A DNA stretch of 64,000 nt from Amycolatopsis regifaucium. GTDB taxonomy: Bacteria; Actinomycetota; Actinomycetes; Mycobacteriales; Pseudonocardiaceae. Shown here piece by piece: positions 28,107-37,225 of this stretch. The stretch is from positions 324,008-388,007 of the forward strand of contig NZ_LQCI01000051.1 in assembly GCF_001613935.1 (NCBI RefSeq), in the 5' to 3' direction. Within the stretch, counting starts at the first letter, position 1. Every line of letters begins with the position of its first letter. Below the pieces are notes generated by a model. It did not search any database and was not told the DNA's origin. It saw only the letters and a list, made by a program, of their open reading frames with translations. The position numbers and the translations under genes are program-made.

Positions 28107-29519
28107 TCAGGGAACCAAAAGAGGAGGCATCGCGGACTTGTGAAGCCACAGCGAGAAAAAGGCGTCCAGCGACCGACCAGCGAACCGTTCAGCCAGCGCG
28201 ACGAAAGCCGCGGTCGTCACCAAACCGTGCCGGTTCTCCGTCGCCCAAGCCTTCACCAGCGGGAAGAACACCGCATCGCCGACGGTGCACCGCAAGGCGT
28301 GCAACAGAAGGCCGCCGCGTTTGTACACTCGCTCGTCGAACATCCGCGCCACGCCGGGGTCGGCGAGACGCAGGTCCGCGGGCCTCGCCTTCATCCGCAG
28401 GTGCCACGCCTTGGCCCACGAGTGCGCGCTCTGCCCGCCGGATTCCTCGGACCAGAGCCATTCCGCGTAGGTCGCGAAGCCCTCGTTCAGCCAGATGTGC
28501 CGCCAGTCCGCGACGGTCAGGCTGTTGCCGAACCACTGATGTGCCAGTTCGTGGACGACGAGCCGTTCGTGGGTGCGCCGTCCGTCGACGTGGTTGGCGC
28601 CGAAGATCGACATGCCCTGCGCTTCGATGGGGTCGTCGAGATCGTCGTCGGTGACCACGACGACGTACTCGCCGAACGGGTAAGGTCCGAACAGCCGCTG
28701 CAGGGCGTCCATGATCTGGCCCTGCCGCCCGAAATCGCGTGAGAACGCCCGGCGCAGCCGCGGCGGCACGGCGGCCCGCTGCGGAACGGAAGCCACCACC
28801 TGATCACCGACGAGGCTGATCCGGTACGCGGCGGCCTCGGGATGGGAGAACCAGCCGGGGATGGCGCCCGAGACCAGTTCGATGTCGTCGTACCGTCCGA
28901 TTTGGACACTCATCAGGTACGTCGGTGTCGGCTCTGGCCGTTCGAAGACCCACCGGGTGGTACTCGCGCGACTGTGCCGCGCCACCAGGTTCCCGGTGAC
29001 CGCGACGAGGTACGGCGACGACGTCGTCAGCGCGACGCGGTAGGTCGCCTTGTCCGCCGGATGGTCGTTGCACGGGAACCACGACGGCGCACCGACCGGC
29101 TGGCTCGCGACGAGCGAGCCGTCGGTCAGTTCGTCCCAGCCGATGTCGCCCCACAGCCCGGAAAGCGGGCGCGGGTTGCCGACGTAGTGGATCTCCGCGA
29201 CGAACTCGCTCCCGTCGGGCAGCGACTTCGCCGGCTTCACGTTCAGCTTGTGCCCGCGCCGTGTGTACTTGGCGGGCTTCCCGTTGACCAGCACCCGGTT
29301 GATCCGGAATTCGCCGAAGTCCAGGGTGAACCGCGACAGCGCTTGGGTCGCCTCGGCGGTGATCACCGCGGCGGCCGAAAGCCGGTTGGGACCGATCTTG
29401 TAGTCCAGCTCGAGATCGTAGTGCCGGACGCGGTAACCGCCGTTGCCGTGCAGGGGCAGATAGGAATCGCCGGAGGTGTCCGCGCCGGGTGAGGGTTGCG
29501 CGGAGGCCTTCGAAATCAC
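28107..29519 (-). CDS. M1 family zinc metallopeptidase paired with the Pls-like synthetase
   Basis: This roughly 470-residue peptidase contains the gluzincin motif RLVVHELAHQWFG (His323, Glu324, His327) with the third ligand in WLNEGFATYAEW (about Glu346). The usual exopeptidase GAMEN loop is replaced by QGMSIFGANH (about 301-310), and the long C-terminal helical domain of aminopeptidase N is absent. No signal peptide is seen. I use GTG 29519, which lies 19 nt after the synthetase stop; a longer start at 29600 would overlap it. Known epsilon-poly-lysine producers encode zinc peptidases that degrade the polymer, so this may be a trimming or self-protection enzyme (inference). The generic call is firm; the polymer role is not. 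Confidence 0.82.
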   Translation of the reverse strand: MISKASAQPSPGADTSGDSYLPLHGNGGYRVRHYDLELDYKIGPNRLSAAAVITAEATQALSRFTLDFGEFRINRVLVNGKPAKYTRRGHKLNVKPAKSLPDGSEFVAEIHYVGNPRPLSGLWGDIGWDELTDGSLVASQPVGAPSWFPCNDHPADKATYRVALTTSSPYLVAVTGNLVARHSRASTTRWVFERPEPTPTYLMSVQIGRYDDIELVSGAIPGWFSHPEAAAYRISLVGDQVVASVPQRAAVPPRLRRAFSRDFGRQGQIMDALQRLFGPYPFGEYVVVVTDDDLDDPIEAQGMSIFGANHVDGRRTHERLVVHELAHQWFGNSLTVADWRHIWLNEGFATYAEWLWSEESGGQSAHSWAKAWHLRMKARPADLRLADPGVARMFDERVYKRGGLLLHALRCTVGDAVFFPLVKAWATENRHGLVTTAAFVALAERFAGRSLDAFFSLWLHKSAMPPLLVP

Positions 29520-29538
29520 CCGCGAAGACCCCGCTTCC

Positions 29539-32500
29539 CTACTTCGTCCAGGCTGAGATGGGATTCCCGAGCCACCGCGAGTCGGCGGGAACCGCGTCAC
29601 CCCGGGTCACCAGAGACCCCGGTCCGACGGTCGTCCGCGCGCCGATGCTCGCGCCGGGCAACACGATACCGTGCGGCCCGAGTGTCGCTCCCTCGTCCAG
29701 GTGCACCGGCGACATCGTCATGATCCGGTCGTGGAAAAGGTGCGTCTGCACGACACAGCCGCGGTTGATCGTGGCGCCGTCGCCGAGGCTGACGAGGTCC
29801 GATTCGGGCAGCCAGTACGTCTCCAGCCAGACACCCTTGCCGATCTTGACGCCCATGGTGCGCAGCCACGCGGGCAGCAGCGGCGTGCCGCCCAGCGAAC
29901 CGACCAGCCAGGGCACGGCGAGCGCCTCGACGAAGGTGTCGGCGAGTTCGTTGCGCCAGACGAACGAACTCCACAAGGGGTGATCGACGGCGCTAAACTT
30001 GCCCACCAGCAGCCATTTCATCGCGGTGGCGGTCAGCGCGGCGACGGCACCGGCGGCGAGCAGCAGCGGCCCGCCGAGCAGCACGGCGACCAGGAAGCCG
30101 AACGACGACGCCAGCGCGAAGATCCCGGCGGCCACCAGCACGGTGAGCGCGACGCCGCACATCACCGGCACGATGCGGCACAGTTCGACCAGTGCGCGGG
30201 CCGCCTTCAGTCGCAGCGGCGGAGTGAAGGTACGGCTCGTGTCGGATTCGCCGACCGACCGGCGGACCGGCAGCGGCGGCATCCCGAGGTATGAGGACCC
30301 CTTCTTCGCCTTCAACGGGGTCGAAGACAGCACACCGACCAGACCTCGTTTGGGCACGGAACGGCCGGGCGCGGTCATCCCCGAGTTGCCGAGGAACGCC
30401 TGCTTGCCGATCCGGGCGGGCGCGACGTGCAGCCAGCCGTGGCCGAGTTCGTAGGTGGCGACCATGGTGTCGTCCGCGAGGAAGGCACCACTGTCCACCT
30501 GAGTCATCTTCGGCACCGCGAGGACGGTCGACGCCTCCACGTTGCGGCCGACCTTCGCGCCGAGCAGCCGGAGCCACACCGGCGTGAACAGGCTGGCGTA
30601 CAAGGGGAACAGCCCCTCACGAGCCATGCCCATCAACCGTTCGGTCGCCCAGACCTGCCACGCGACGCGACCGTGCACCGGGTGGTAACCCTCGACCATG
30701 CCGATGCTCAGCGAGCGGACGCCCGCCAGCACGAGCAAGGCGTAGGTCACGAAGTACGCGATGGTCGCGAGCGGAGTGAACAGAAGAGCCTGGCCGAGCG
30801 CGGCGCCCAGCGAAGGAGTACCGGCGATCGCGTAGCCGAGCACCGCGACGGCCGGAAGCGCGGCGGCGGCGGGCAGGAGACCCAGTGCGACCGAGGTCGC
30901 GCCGTAGACCGACGACCAGAACCGCGAACGCGGCGGGCGGCTCGACGGCCACTTCAACGAGTCCTTGGTGGTCCGCGCCGCCGGGGCGCCTGCCCAGCGC
31001 TGCCCGGCGGGGACGACGCCGCGGACGGTCGAACCGGCCGCGATCTCCGCACCCTTGCCGATCCGCGCGCCGGGGAACAGCGTGCTGCGCGAGCCGATCC
31101 GCGCGTCCGCGCCGATCCGGATCTTGCCGATGTGCACCAGGTCGCCGTCCACCCAATGTCCGGTCAGATCGACCTCGGGTTCGACGGCGGCACCGCGGCC
31201 CAGTTTCAGCATGCCGGTGACCGGCGGCGGCGAGTGCAGGTCGACGTCCTTGGCGATCCGGGCGCCGAGTGCCTTGGCGTACGTCGTCATCCAGGACGCG
31301 CCCGCGACGCTGTCCGCGCCGCTGAACTCGGCGAGTTTCTCGGCCGTCCACAGTCGCAAGTGGACCTTGCCGCCACGTGGGTAGCTGCCGGGGCGGACGC
31401 CGCGCAGCAACAGCCGCGAGCCGGTGGCCGAGATCGCGATCCGGCCGGCCGGGCTGAACAACACGACCCACGCGACGGCGATCCACGCCCAGTTCAGCGT
31501 CGGGGCCCAGCCGAAACCGGCGAGGGAGAGCAAATTCGACAGCGTCGCGGCGATCGTCGTCCAGCGCAGGCCGATCAGCCCCATCAGCGGGATCATCAGC
31601 AGGGACTGGATGATCCCCGCCTTGCGTGGGGTCGGCGCGATGTCGCGGCGTTCGGTCTTCTCGCCGCTCAGCGCGTCCAGCAGCGAAGCCAGCGCGCCGA
31701 GCTTCGGGTTGGCGTAGATGTCGTTCACCGACACCTGCGGATGCCGGGTGCGGATCCGCGCGATCAGCTGCGCGGCCGTCAGGCTTCCGCCGCCATTGGT
31801 GAAGAAGTCGGCCTTCGGGTTGTCGACGGAAACACCGAGGATCTCCGACCAGCCTTCGGCCAGCCAGCTCTCCGTCGGCGACAGGCCGGATTTCGCGGCG
31901 TCCACAGTGGACAGCGGCCACGGCAGGGCGTTGCGGTCGACCTTGCCGGACGTCCGCGTCGGCAGGTCGCCGACCAGCGCCAGCAGCGGGACGAGGGCGG
32001 CGGGCAGCTGCTCACGCAGCCGCGTCGCGGCCTCGTCGTGGTCGAATTCGGCACCTTCTGCAGGCACGACATAGCCGACGAGGACCTGGTTCCCCGCCTT
32101 GGTGCGGCGGATCGCGGCGGCCGCGCCCTGCACCCCGGGCAGCGCCTGGAGCGCGGCGTCGACCTCGCCGAGTTCGATGCGGCGGCCACCGAGTTTGACC
32201 TGCTCGTCGAGGCGCCCGAGGAACAGCAGCCCCTCGGCCTCGGCGCGGACCATGTCACCGCTGCGGTACGCGCGGCGCCAGCCCAGCGAGGGCAGCGGCG
32301 CGAACTTCTCGGCGTCCTTCTCCGGGTCGAGGTAGCGGGCCAGGCCGACGCCGCCGATGACCAGCTCGCCGGTCTCCCCCATCGCGACCGGCTCGCCCGC
32401 CTCGTTGACGACGGCGAGCTGCCAGCCCGCCAGCGGCAGGCCGATCCGGACGGGGCCCTCACCGGTCATCTGCGCGGCGCAGGCGACGACGGTGGCCTCG

Positions 32501-33438
32501 GTCGGGCCGTAGGTGTTCCAGACTTCGCGGCCTTCGACGGCGACGCGCTCGGCCAGTTCGGGTGGGCAAGCCTCGCCGCCGAAGATCAGCAGGCGGACGT
32601 CTTCGAGCGCGTCCGACGGCCACAACGCGGCCAGCGTGGGGACGGTCGAGACGACGGTGATGCCCTGCGCGATCAGCCACGGGCCGAGGTCGACCCCGGT
32701 CCGCACCAGCGAACGCGGCGCCGGGACCAGGCAGGCGCCGTGCCCCCAGGCGAGCCACATCTCCTCACACGACGCGTCGAAGGCGACGGACAGGCCGGCG
32801 AGCACCCGGTCACCGGGGCCGATCGGCTCTTCGGTCAAGAACAGCCTGGCTTCGGCGTCGACGAACGCAGCGGCGGACGCGTGCGAGACCGCGACGCCCT
32901 TCGGCTTACCGGTCGAACCCGAGGTGAAGATGATCCACGCGTCGTCGGTGGGGGAAGGAGTGCCTTCGACCCCGCCGGGCGTGCCGGTGACGGTGATCGC
33001 GCCGCCATCGGTGACGACGGCGGCGACGTCGGCCTCGCCGAAGACCAGGTCGGCGCGCTCGTCGGGGTCGTCCGCGTCGACCGGCACATAGGCGGCGCCG
33101 ACGGACAGGATCGCGAGGATGGCGACGTACAGCTCGGCGGTGCCGGAGGAGATCCGCACGCCGACCCGGTCGCCGACGCCGACGCCGTTGGCGGTCAGCT
33201 TGCGGCCGTAGTCGTCGATCTCTTCGACGAGCTTGCGGTAGGACAGCGTGGTCTCGCCGTCGTCGATCGCGCCCGCGTTGGGATGGCGGAGCGCGGTGTC
33301 GGCGAGGATGTCGATCAGGGTGCGCTCACCGGCGCCGGGCCCGGACCGGAAGAGGGCGCGGTCGGCGACCGGGGTTTCCGCGTCCTCGGCGGCACCGTCG
33401 GCACCGGCGGGCGGACGCGAGTCGGCGGTCAGGGTCAT
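29539..33438 (-). CDS. Pls/PosA-type NRPS-like amino-acid homopolymer synthetase (epsilon-poly-lysine synthetase-like)
   Basis: This 1299-residue membrane protein has the epsilon-poly-L-lysine synthetase layout. An adenylation domain occupies about 1-505 (FTSGSTGKPKG at 171, FDASCEE at 220, NTYGPTEATVV at 308, TSGKVDR at 497). A thiolation domain follows with attachment Ser552 in NGGGSLTAAQL. Then come six hydrophobic helices in pairs separating three C-terminal soluble domains, the first and last with hexapeptide-like repeats (ARIGSRSTLFPGARIGKGAEI). Aligning by eye to GrsA gives the pocket code D-A-E-S-I-G-T-V-V-K, close to lysine codes. Pls makes isopeptide polymers by soluble acceptor domains rather than classical condensation domains. 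There is no thioesterase. The start at ATG 33438 is set by the overlapping leader frame; GTG 33492 is the alternative. Confidence 0.85.
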   Translation of the reverse strand: MTLTADSRPPAGADGAAEDAETPVADRALFRSGPGAGERTLIDILADTALRHPNAGAIDDGETTLSYRKLVEEIDDYGRKLTANGVGVGDRVGVRISSGTAELYVAILAILSVGAAYVPVDADDPDERADLVFGEADVAAVVTDGGAITVTGTPGGVEGTPSPTDDAWIIFTSGSTGKPKGVAVSHASAAAFVDAEARLFLTEEPIGPGDRVLAGLSVAFDASCEEMWLAWGHGACLVPAPRSLVRTGVDLGPWLIAQGITVVSTVPTLAALWPSDALEDVRLLIFGGEACPPELAERVAVEGREVWNTYGPTEATVVACAAQMTGEGPVRIGLPLAGWQLAVVNEAGEPVAMGETGELVIGGVGLARYLDPEKDAEKFAPLPSLGWRRAYRSGDMVRAEAEGLLFLGRLDEQVKLGGRRIELGEVDAALQALPGVQGAAAAIRRTKAGNQVLVGYVVPAEGAEFDHDEAATRLREQLPAALVPLLALVGDLPTRTSGKVDRNALPWPLSTVDAAKSGLSPTESWLAEGWSEILGVSVDNPKADFFTNGGGSLTAAQLIARIRTRHPQVSVNDIYANPKLGALASLLDALSGEKTERRDIAPTPRKAGIIQSLLMIPLMGLIGLRWTTIAATLSNLLSLAGFGWAPTLNWAWIAVAWVVLFSPAGRIAISATGSRLLLRGVRPGSYPRGGKVHLRLWTAEKLAEFSGADSVAGASWMTTYAKALGARIAKDVDLHSPPPVTGMLKLGRGAAVEPEVDLTGHWVDGDLVHIGKIRIGADARIGSRSTLFPGARIGKGAEIAAGSTVRGVVPAGQRWAGAPAARTTKDSLKWPSSRPPRSRFWSSVYGATSVALGLLPAAAALPAVAVLGYAIAGTPSLGAALGQALLFTPLATIAYFVTYALLVLAGVRSLSIGMVEGYHPVHGRVAWQVWATERLMGMAREGLFPLYASLFTPVWLRLLGAKVGRNVEASTVLAVPKMTQVDSGAFLADDTMVATYELGHGWLHVAPARIGKQAFLGNSGMTAPGRSVPKRGLVGVLSSTPLKAKKGSSYLGMPPLPVRRSVGESDTSRTFTPPLRLKAARALVELCRIVPVMCGVALTVLVAAGIFALASSFGFLVAVLLGGPLLLAAGAVAALTATAMKWLLVGKFSAVDHPLWSSFVWRNELADTFVEALAVPWLVGSLGGTPLLPAWLRTMGVKIGKGVWLETYWLPESDLVSLGDGATINRGCVVQTHLFHDRIMTMSPVHLDEGATLGPHGIVLPGASIGARTTVGPGSLVTRGDAVPADSRWLGNPISAWTK

Positions 33439-33485
33439 CGGGCGGTCACCACGGGCAGGAAAGAACCATGGGCGCTCAAGCCCAT
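33435..33485 (-). CDS. Possible 16-codon leader peptide coupled to the Pls-like synthetase
   Basis: On the minus strand an ATG at 33485 is preceded by GAAAGG at a good distance and opens a 16-codon frame, MGLSAHGSFLPVVTAR. Its TGA overlaps the ATG of the synthetase (ATGA). The synthetase ATG has only a weak site of its own. This arrangement could deliver ribosomes to the synthetase by termination-reinitiation. The frame is short and could be fortuitous; the competing reading is that the synthetase starts at GTG 33492. Confidence 0.35.
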   Translation of the reverse strand: MGLSAHGSFLPVVTAR

Positions 33486-33685
33486 CACACACCTTTCACA
33501 AGTGCGTCATTCGGGCTCGCTCTCCGAATGAGGCGCCCGCTAACAGACCTATGACTTTACCGCAGATGGACGACATATCTCGGCAGGGTCTCGGCAGAGT
33601 GTCGAAACTCACCGGTGGACACGCCGTAACGCGAGGTCATCGACGTGTCCACCCAGTGAACTATTCACCTACATCATGGGAAAAT

Positions 33686-35170
33686 TCAGCGGTTCTTCGG
33701 TTTACCCGCGTTTTTTCCGCTGACCGCTTTTCCGCCGACCTTGGGCCTTTGCTTCTTTTCCCGCACCCGGACATTCACCCGGACGGGGCTGCCTTCGAAG
33801 CCGAATCGCTCGCGGAATTTGCGTTCGATGAACCGGCGGTAGCCCGCCTCGAGGAAGCCGGTGGTGAACAGGACCAGCGTCGGCGGCCGGATGCCGGCCT
33901 GGGTCGCGAACAGCACCTTCGGCTGCTTGCCACCGCGCACCGGCGGCGGGGTCGCGGCGATGAGGTCGGCGAGCCAGCCGTTCAGCTGACCGGTGGGGAC
34001 GCGCTGGTCCCAGGACTTCAGCGCGGTCCGCAGCGCGGGCGCGAGCTTGCGCACGGAACGGCCGGTGAGCGCGGAGATGTTGACCTTCTCCGCCCACGGC
34101 ACCCGCACCAGGCCGCGGTCCAGTTCGCGGACCATCGCGTGGCGGCGGTCCTCGTCGACGAGGTCCCACTTGTTGAACGCGAGCACGCAGGCGCGTCCCG
34201 CCTCCACGACCATGGTCAGCACCCGCAGGTCCTGCTCCGAAAGCGGCTCGGCGGCGTCCAGCAGCACGATCGCGACCTCGGCCGCGTCGATCGCGGTCTT
34301 GGTTCGCAGCGACGCGTAATACTCCGCGCCGTTCGCGGAGTTGACGCGCTTGCGCAGACCCGCCGTGTCGACGAAACGCCAGGTGTCGCCGTCCAGCTCG
34401 ACCAGCGAGTCGACGGGGTCGACCGTGGTGCCTGCGACGGAGTCCACGACGGACCGCACTTCGCCGGAAAGCTTGTTCAGCAGGCTGGACTTGCCCACGT
34501 TCGGCTTGCCGACCAGCGCGACGCGGCGCGGGCCGGTGGTGGCGCGGTCGCCGTCACGCGGCATCGACGGCAGCGCCTTGACGATCGCGTCGAGCAGGTC
34601 GCCGGAGCTACGCCCGTGCAGCGCGCTGACCGGGTACGGCTCGCCGAGGCCGAGCGACCACAGCGACGCGGTGTCGGCGAGCAGGCGGTCGTCGTCGACC
34701 TTGTTGGCGGCGAGCAGCACCGGCTTCTTCGAGCGGCGCAGCACCTTGGAAACGGCCTCGTCGGTGGCCGTCGCGCCCACGCTGGCGTCGATGACCAGCA
34801 GCACCGCGTCGGCGGTGGCCATCGCCATCTCGGCCTGCGCGGCGACGGCGGCCTGCAGCCCGGTCGCGTCCGGCTCCCAGCCGCCCGTGTCGACCAGCGT
34901 GAACCGGCGGCCCGCCCAGAAGGCGTCGTAGGCGACGCGGTCCCGGGTCACACCGGGAACGTCCTGCACGACCGCTTCGCGGCGGCCGAGAATGCGGTTG
35001 ACCAGGGTTGACTTGCCCACGTTCGGCCTGCCGACCACGGCGAGGACCGGCTGCGCGAGCTGCGCCTCCTCCTCGGCCTCGCCGGCGGCGATCTGCGCGT
35101 CCAGCGCGGTGAATTCGGACTCGTCGGACCAGGAGCCGTCGATCTCGCCGACTCCGTCAAGCTCTGTCAT
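33686..35170 (-). CDS. der: Ribosome biogenesis GTPase Der (EngA)
   Basis: This 494-residue protein has two tandem GTPase domains and a C-terminal KH-like domain, the unique Der layout needed for 50S assembly. The first P-loop is VVGRPNVGKST (from residue 46) and the second LVGKPNVGKSS (about 220); DTGGWE and DTAGLRKR are the G3 motifs and NKVDDD and NKWDLVDE the G4 motifs. A 40-residue acidic N-terminal extension precedes domain 1, and a basic tail ends the protein (REKKQRPKVGGK). It starts at ATG 35170, 4 nt after plsC, in the conserved cmk-plsC-der order. Confidence 0.97.
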   Translation of the reverse strand: MTELDGVGEIDGSWSDESEFTALDAQIAAGEAEEEAQLAQPVLAVVGRPNVGKSTLVNRILGRREAVVQDVPGVTRDRVAYDAFWAGRRFTLVDTGGWEPDATGLQAAVAAQAEMAMATADAVLLVIDASVGATATDEAVSKVLRRSKKPVLLAANKVDDDRLLADTASLWSLGLGEPYPVSALHGRSSGDLLDAIVKALPSMPRDGDRATTGPRRVALVGKPNVGKSSLLNKLSGEVRSVVDSVAGTTVDPVDSLVELDGDTWRFVDTAGLRKRVNSANGAEYYASLRTKTAIDAAEVAIVLLDAAEPLSEQDLRVLTMVVEAGRACVLAFNKWDLVDEDRRHAMVRELDRGLVRVPWAEKVNISALTGRSVRKLAPALRTALKSWDQRVPTGQLNGWLADLIAATPPPVRGGKQPKVLFATQAGIRPPTLVLFTTGFLEAGYRRFIERKFRERFGFEGSPVRVNVRVREKKQRPKVGGKAVSGKNAGKPKNR

Positions 35171-35174
35171 TTAC

Positions 35175-35843
35175 TCAATCCTGTCGCGTGTCTTGGAGCC
35201 CGTGCTCCAAGCGCCATTCGTCCAGTGCCTTCACGAGGTCCGCGAGCGCGATGCGAAGCCGCTCGGTTCCCTCCTCCAGCCCTGTCCTTCCCTTCCCGAT
35301 GGCGGGAGTGAAAGGTTCGCCGACCATGATGTCGACGCGTGGCCGCCAACGCCTCTTGGCGCCGGCGGGTTTGTACGTCCCCCGAGTGGCGACCGGTACC
35401 ACGGTCGCGTTCCCGGCGCGGACCAGGAAGGCCGCGCCGCGCTCGAAGTTTTCGGCGTCACCGAGGCCGCGGGTGCCTTCGGGGAAGATCCCGACCGCAC
35501 CGCCGTCCTCGAGCACCTTGACCGCCGTCATCAGCGGTTTGCGGTCGACCGCGCCCCGTTTCACCGGGATCTGGCCCAATTTGGGGAAGAACCAGCCGAC
35601 GAACCCGCGGAACAGTTCCTCCTTGACGAGGAACGCCGTGCGCCGCGACAACATTCCGAACAGCAGCTGCGGTTCCACCATCGAGCTGTGGTTGGCGATG
35701 AACACCACCGGCCCCGACGCCGGTACCCGGTCGCCGCCGTGCAGCCGGACCCGGAACGCGGGCCGGACGATGAACTTGGAGATGCCCCTGCCGAAGGTGT
35801 GGAGCGGGCCGCTCGCGCCTTCGGGTAGTCCCTTCGCGCTCAC
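35175..35843 (-). CDS. Lysophospholipid acyltransferase (PlsC-type)
   Basis: This 222-residue membrane-associated acyltransferase should add an acyl chain to 1-acyl-glycerol-3-phosphate or a related acceptor. Motif I is FIANHSSMVEP: the histidine is followed at the X4D position by Glu instead of the usual Asp. Motif III is GIFPEGTRGLG and the PVKRG segment is present. The GTG at 35843 overlaps the cmk stop, and der follows by 4 nt, the usual actinobacterial arrangement. The Asp-to-Glu change is conservative and may retain activity, but is worth testing against homologues. Confidence 0.88.
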   Translation of the reverse strand: MSAKGLPEGASGPLHTFGRGISKFIVRPAFRVRLHGGDRVPASGPVVFIANHSSMVEPQLLFGMLSRRTAFLVKEELFRGFVGWFFPKLGQIPVKRGAVDRKPLMTAVKVLEDGGAVGIFPEGTRGLGDAENFERGAAFLVRAGNATVVPVATRGTYKPAGAKRRWRPRVDIMVGEPFTPAIGKGRTGLEEGTERLRIALADLVKALDEWRLEHGLQDTRQD

Positions 35844-36565
35844 CTGGCCGCCTCCGCGGGGCAGTCTTCGAGTAGACCGCGGTGCAGTGCGAGTTCCGCC
35901 AGCGCGACGATCACCTGGTCGATGTTCAGCTGGGAGGTGTCGACCTCGACGGCGTCGTCGGCCGCGCGCAGGGGCGACGTCGCCCGCGTGGAGTCGAGGC
36001 GGTCACGCCGTTCCACCGCCGCCTTCGCGCCGTCCACAGTGGACTGACGACCGGCGGCGGAGTCCTGCGCGCTGCGGCGTGCGGCGCGGACCTCGGCCGA
36101 AGCGGTGAGGAAGACCTTGAGTTCGGCGTCCGGGGCGACGACGGTGCCGATGTCGCGGCCTTCGACGACGATGCCACCGACCCGGCCGAGCACCTCGGCG
36201 ATGAGGTCACGCTGCCGCGCGACCAGCAGTTCGCGGACCGCGGGAACGGCCGAAACCGGCGACACCGCGGTGGTGACGTCCGTGCCGCGGATTTCGGCGG
36301 CGACGTCCTCGCCCGCCAGGGTCACGGTCGTTTCGTCCGGGCTGGTCCCAATGCCGAGTTCGGCTTTTTCCGCGACGGCGAGCACGGCAGGCGCGTCGGC
36401 CGGGTCGACCCCGGCGCGCAGCACGGCGAGGGTGACCATGCGGTACATCGCTCCGGTGTCGAGGTAGCCGGCACCGAGTTTCGCCGCGAGCTTCCGCGAG
36501 ACCGTGGATTTCCCGGTTCCGGACGGGCCGTCCATCGCGACCACACCACGCAGGGCTCCCGCCAC
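35840..36565 (-). CDS. cmk: Cytidylate kinase
   Basis: This 241-residue nucleotide kinase phosphorylates CMP and dCMP. The P-loop is VVAMDGPSGTGKSTVSRKLA (residues 8-27), with the nucleotide-binding LDTGAMYRMVTLAVLRAG, EGRDIGTVVAPDAELKVFLTAS and RRDRLDSTRATSPLRAADDAVEVDTS, all diagnostic of bacterial Cmk. The start is GTG at 36565. It is the first gene of cmk-plsC-der. In M. tuberculosis cmk lies next to rluB; here about 5 kb of accessory genes separates them. Confidence 0.96.
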   Translation of the reverse strand: MAGALRGVVAMDGPSGTGKSTVSRKLAAKLGAGYLDTGAMYRMVTLAVLRAGVDPADAPAVLAVAEKAELGIGTSPDETTVTLAGEDVAAEIRGTDVTTAVSPVSAVPAVRELLVARQRDLIAEVLGRVGGIVVEGRDIGTVVAPDAELKVFLTASAEVRAARRSAQDSAAGRQSTVDGAKAAVERRDRLDSTRATSPLRAADDAVEVDTSQLNIDQVIVALAELALHRGLLEDCPAEAAR

Positions 36566-36636
36566 CGAAACTCTCCTCTGCCTCTTCGTCGCTCACCTGA
36601 TCGAGGTCCATTCTGCCTGGTGGCGAACGACACGCC

Positions 36637-37215
36637 TCAGCCGCCCACGGCGAACCGGTCGACGAGCATGCCGACGCGTTCCGCCCGCGCGGGCGCCGGC
36701 AGCCGTCGACTGCGTTCGAGGGTGACCAGGCCGTGCAGGGCGGCCCAGAACGTCTCGGTGTAGAGGGCGGGGTCGTAGGCACCGGCCACCGGCCCCACGG
36801 TTTCGAGCAGGGCGCCGAACGCGTCCTTCAACGGCTCAGGACTGTCCGGGCTGGCGAAGCTGAGTTCACTGGCGAGGGTGAAGATCGCGTCGTAAAGCGC
36901 GGGATGGCGGTCGGCGAAGTCGAAGTAGTTCTCGGCCAGCCGTCGCAGGGCGCCACGGGAGTCCTCCGCCGCCCCGGCGCCCCGCCGCAGATGCGCGGCC
37001 ATTTCGGTGCAGCCCTCGAGCGCAGCGGCGGCCATGATCGCCCCCTTCCCGGAGAAGTGGCTGTAGAGGACCGGCTGGCTGTACTCGATCTTCGCGGCCA
37101 AACGCCGGGTGGTGACCGCGTCCCAGCCTTCCTCTTCGGCGATCTCGCGGGCGGCGGCGACGATCAACTGTTCGCGCTGCGAGCGGTCCCGCTCGCGCCG
37201 GGGATTGGTGACCAT
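36637..37215 (-). CDS. TetR family transcriptional regulator
   Basis: This 192-residue repressor has an N-terminal TetR helix-turn-helix (REQLIVAAAREIAEEEGWDAVTTRRLAAKIEYSQPVLYSHF, about residues 11-55, split here over several helices). A C-terminal ligand domain typical of the WHG/TetR_C group follows (YFDFADRHPALYDAIFTLASE). ATG at 37215 leaves only about 10 nt before the first operator-like palindrome. It diverges from the DUF4267 gene, with three CTAGC-containing palindromes between them, so autoregulation and control of the neighbour are likely (inference). Confidence 0.9.
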   Translation of the reverse strand: MVTNPRRERDRSQREQLIVAAAREIAEEEGWDAVTTRRLAAKIEYSQPVLYSHFSGKGAIMAAAALEGCTEMAAHLRRGAGAAEDSRGALRRLAENYFDFADRHPALYDAIFTLASELSFASPDSPEPLKDAFGALLETVGPVAGAYDPALYTETFWAALHGLVTLERSRRLPAPARAERVGMLVDRFAVGG

Positions 37216-37225
37216 ACGAAATATC

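Noticed and set aside
30427..33531. A 1034-codon plus-strand open frame opposite the synthetase gene
   Set aside because: Composition is Arg/Asp/Gly/Gln-rich with no domain motifs; it mirrors a clear Pls-like gene and arises from high GC codon bias.
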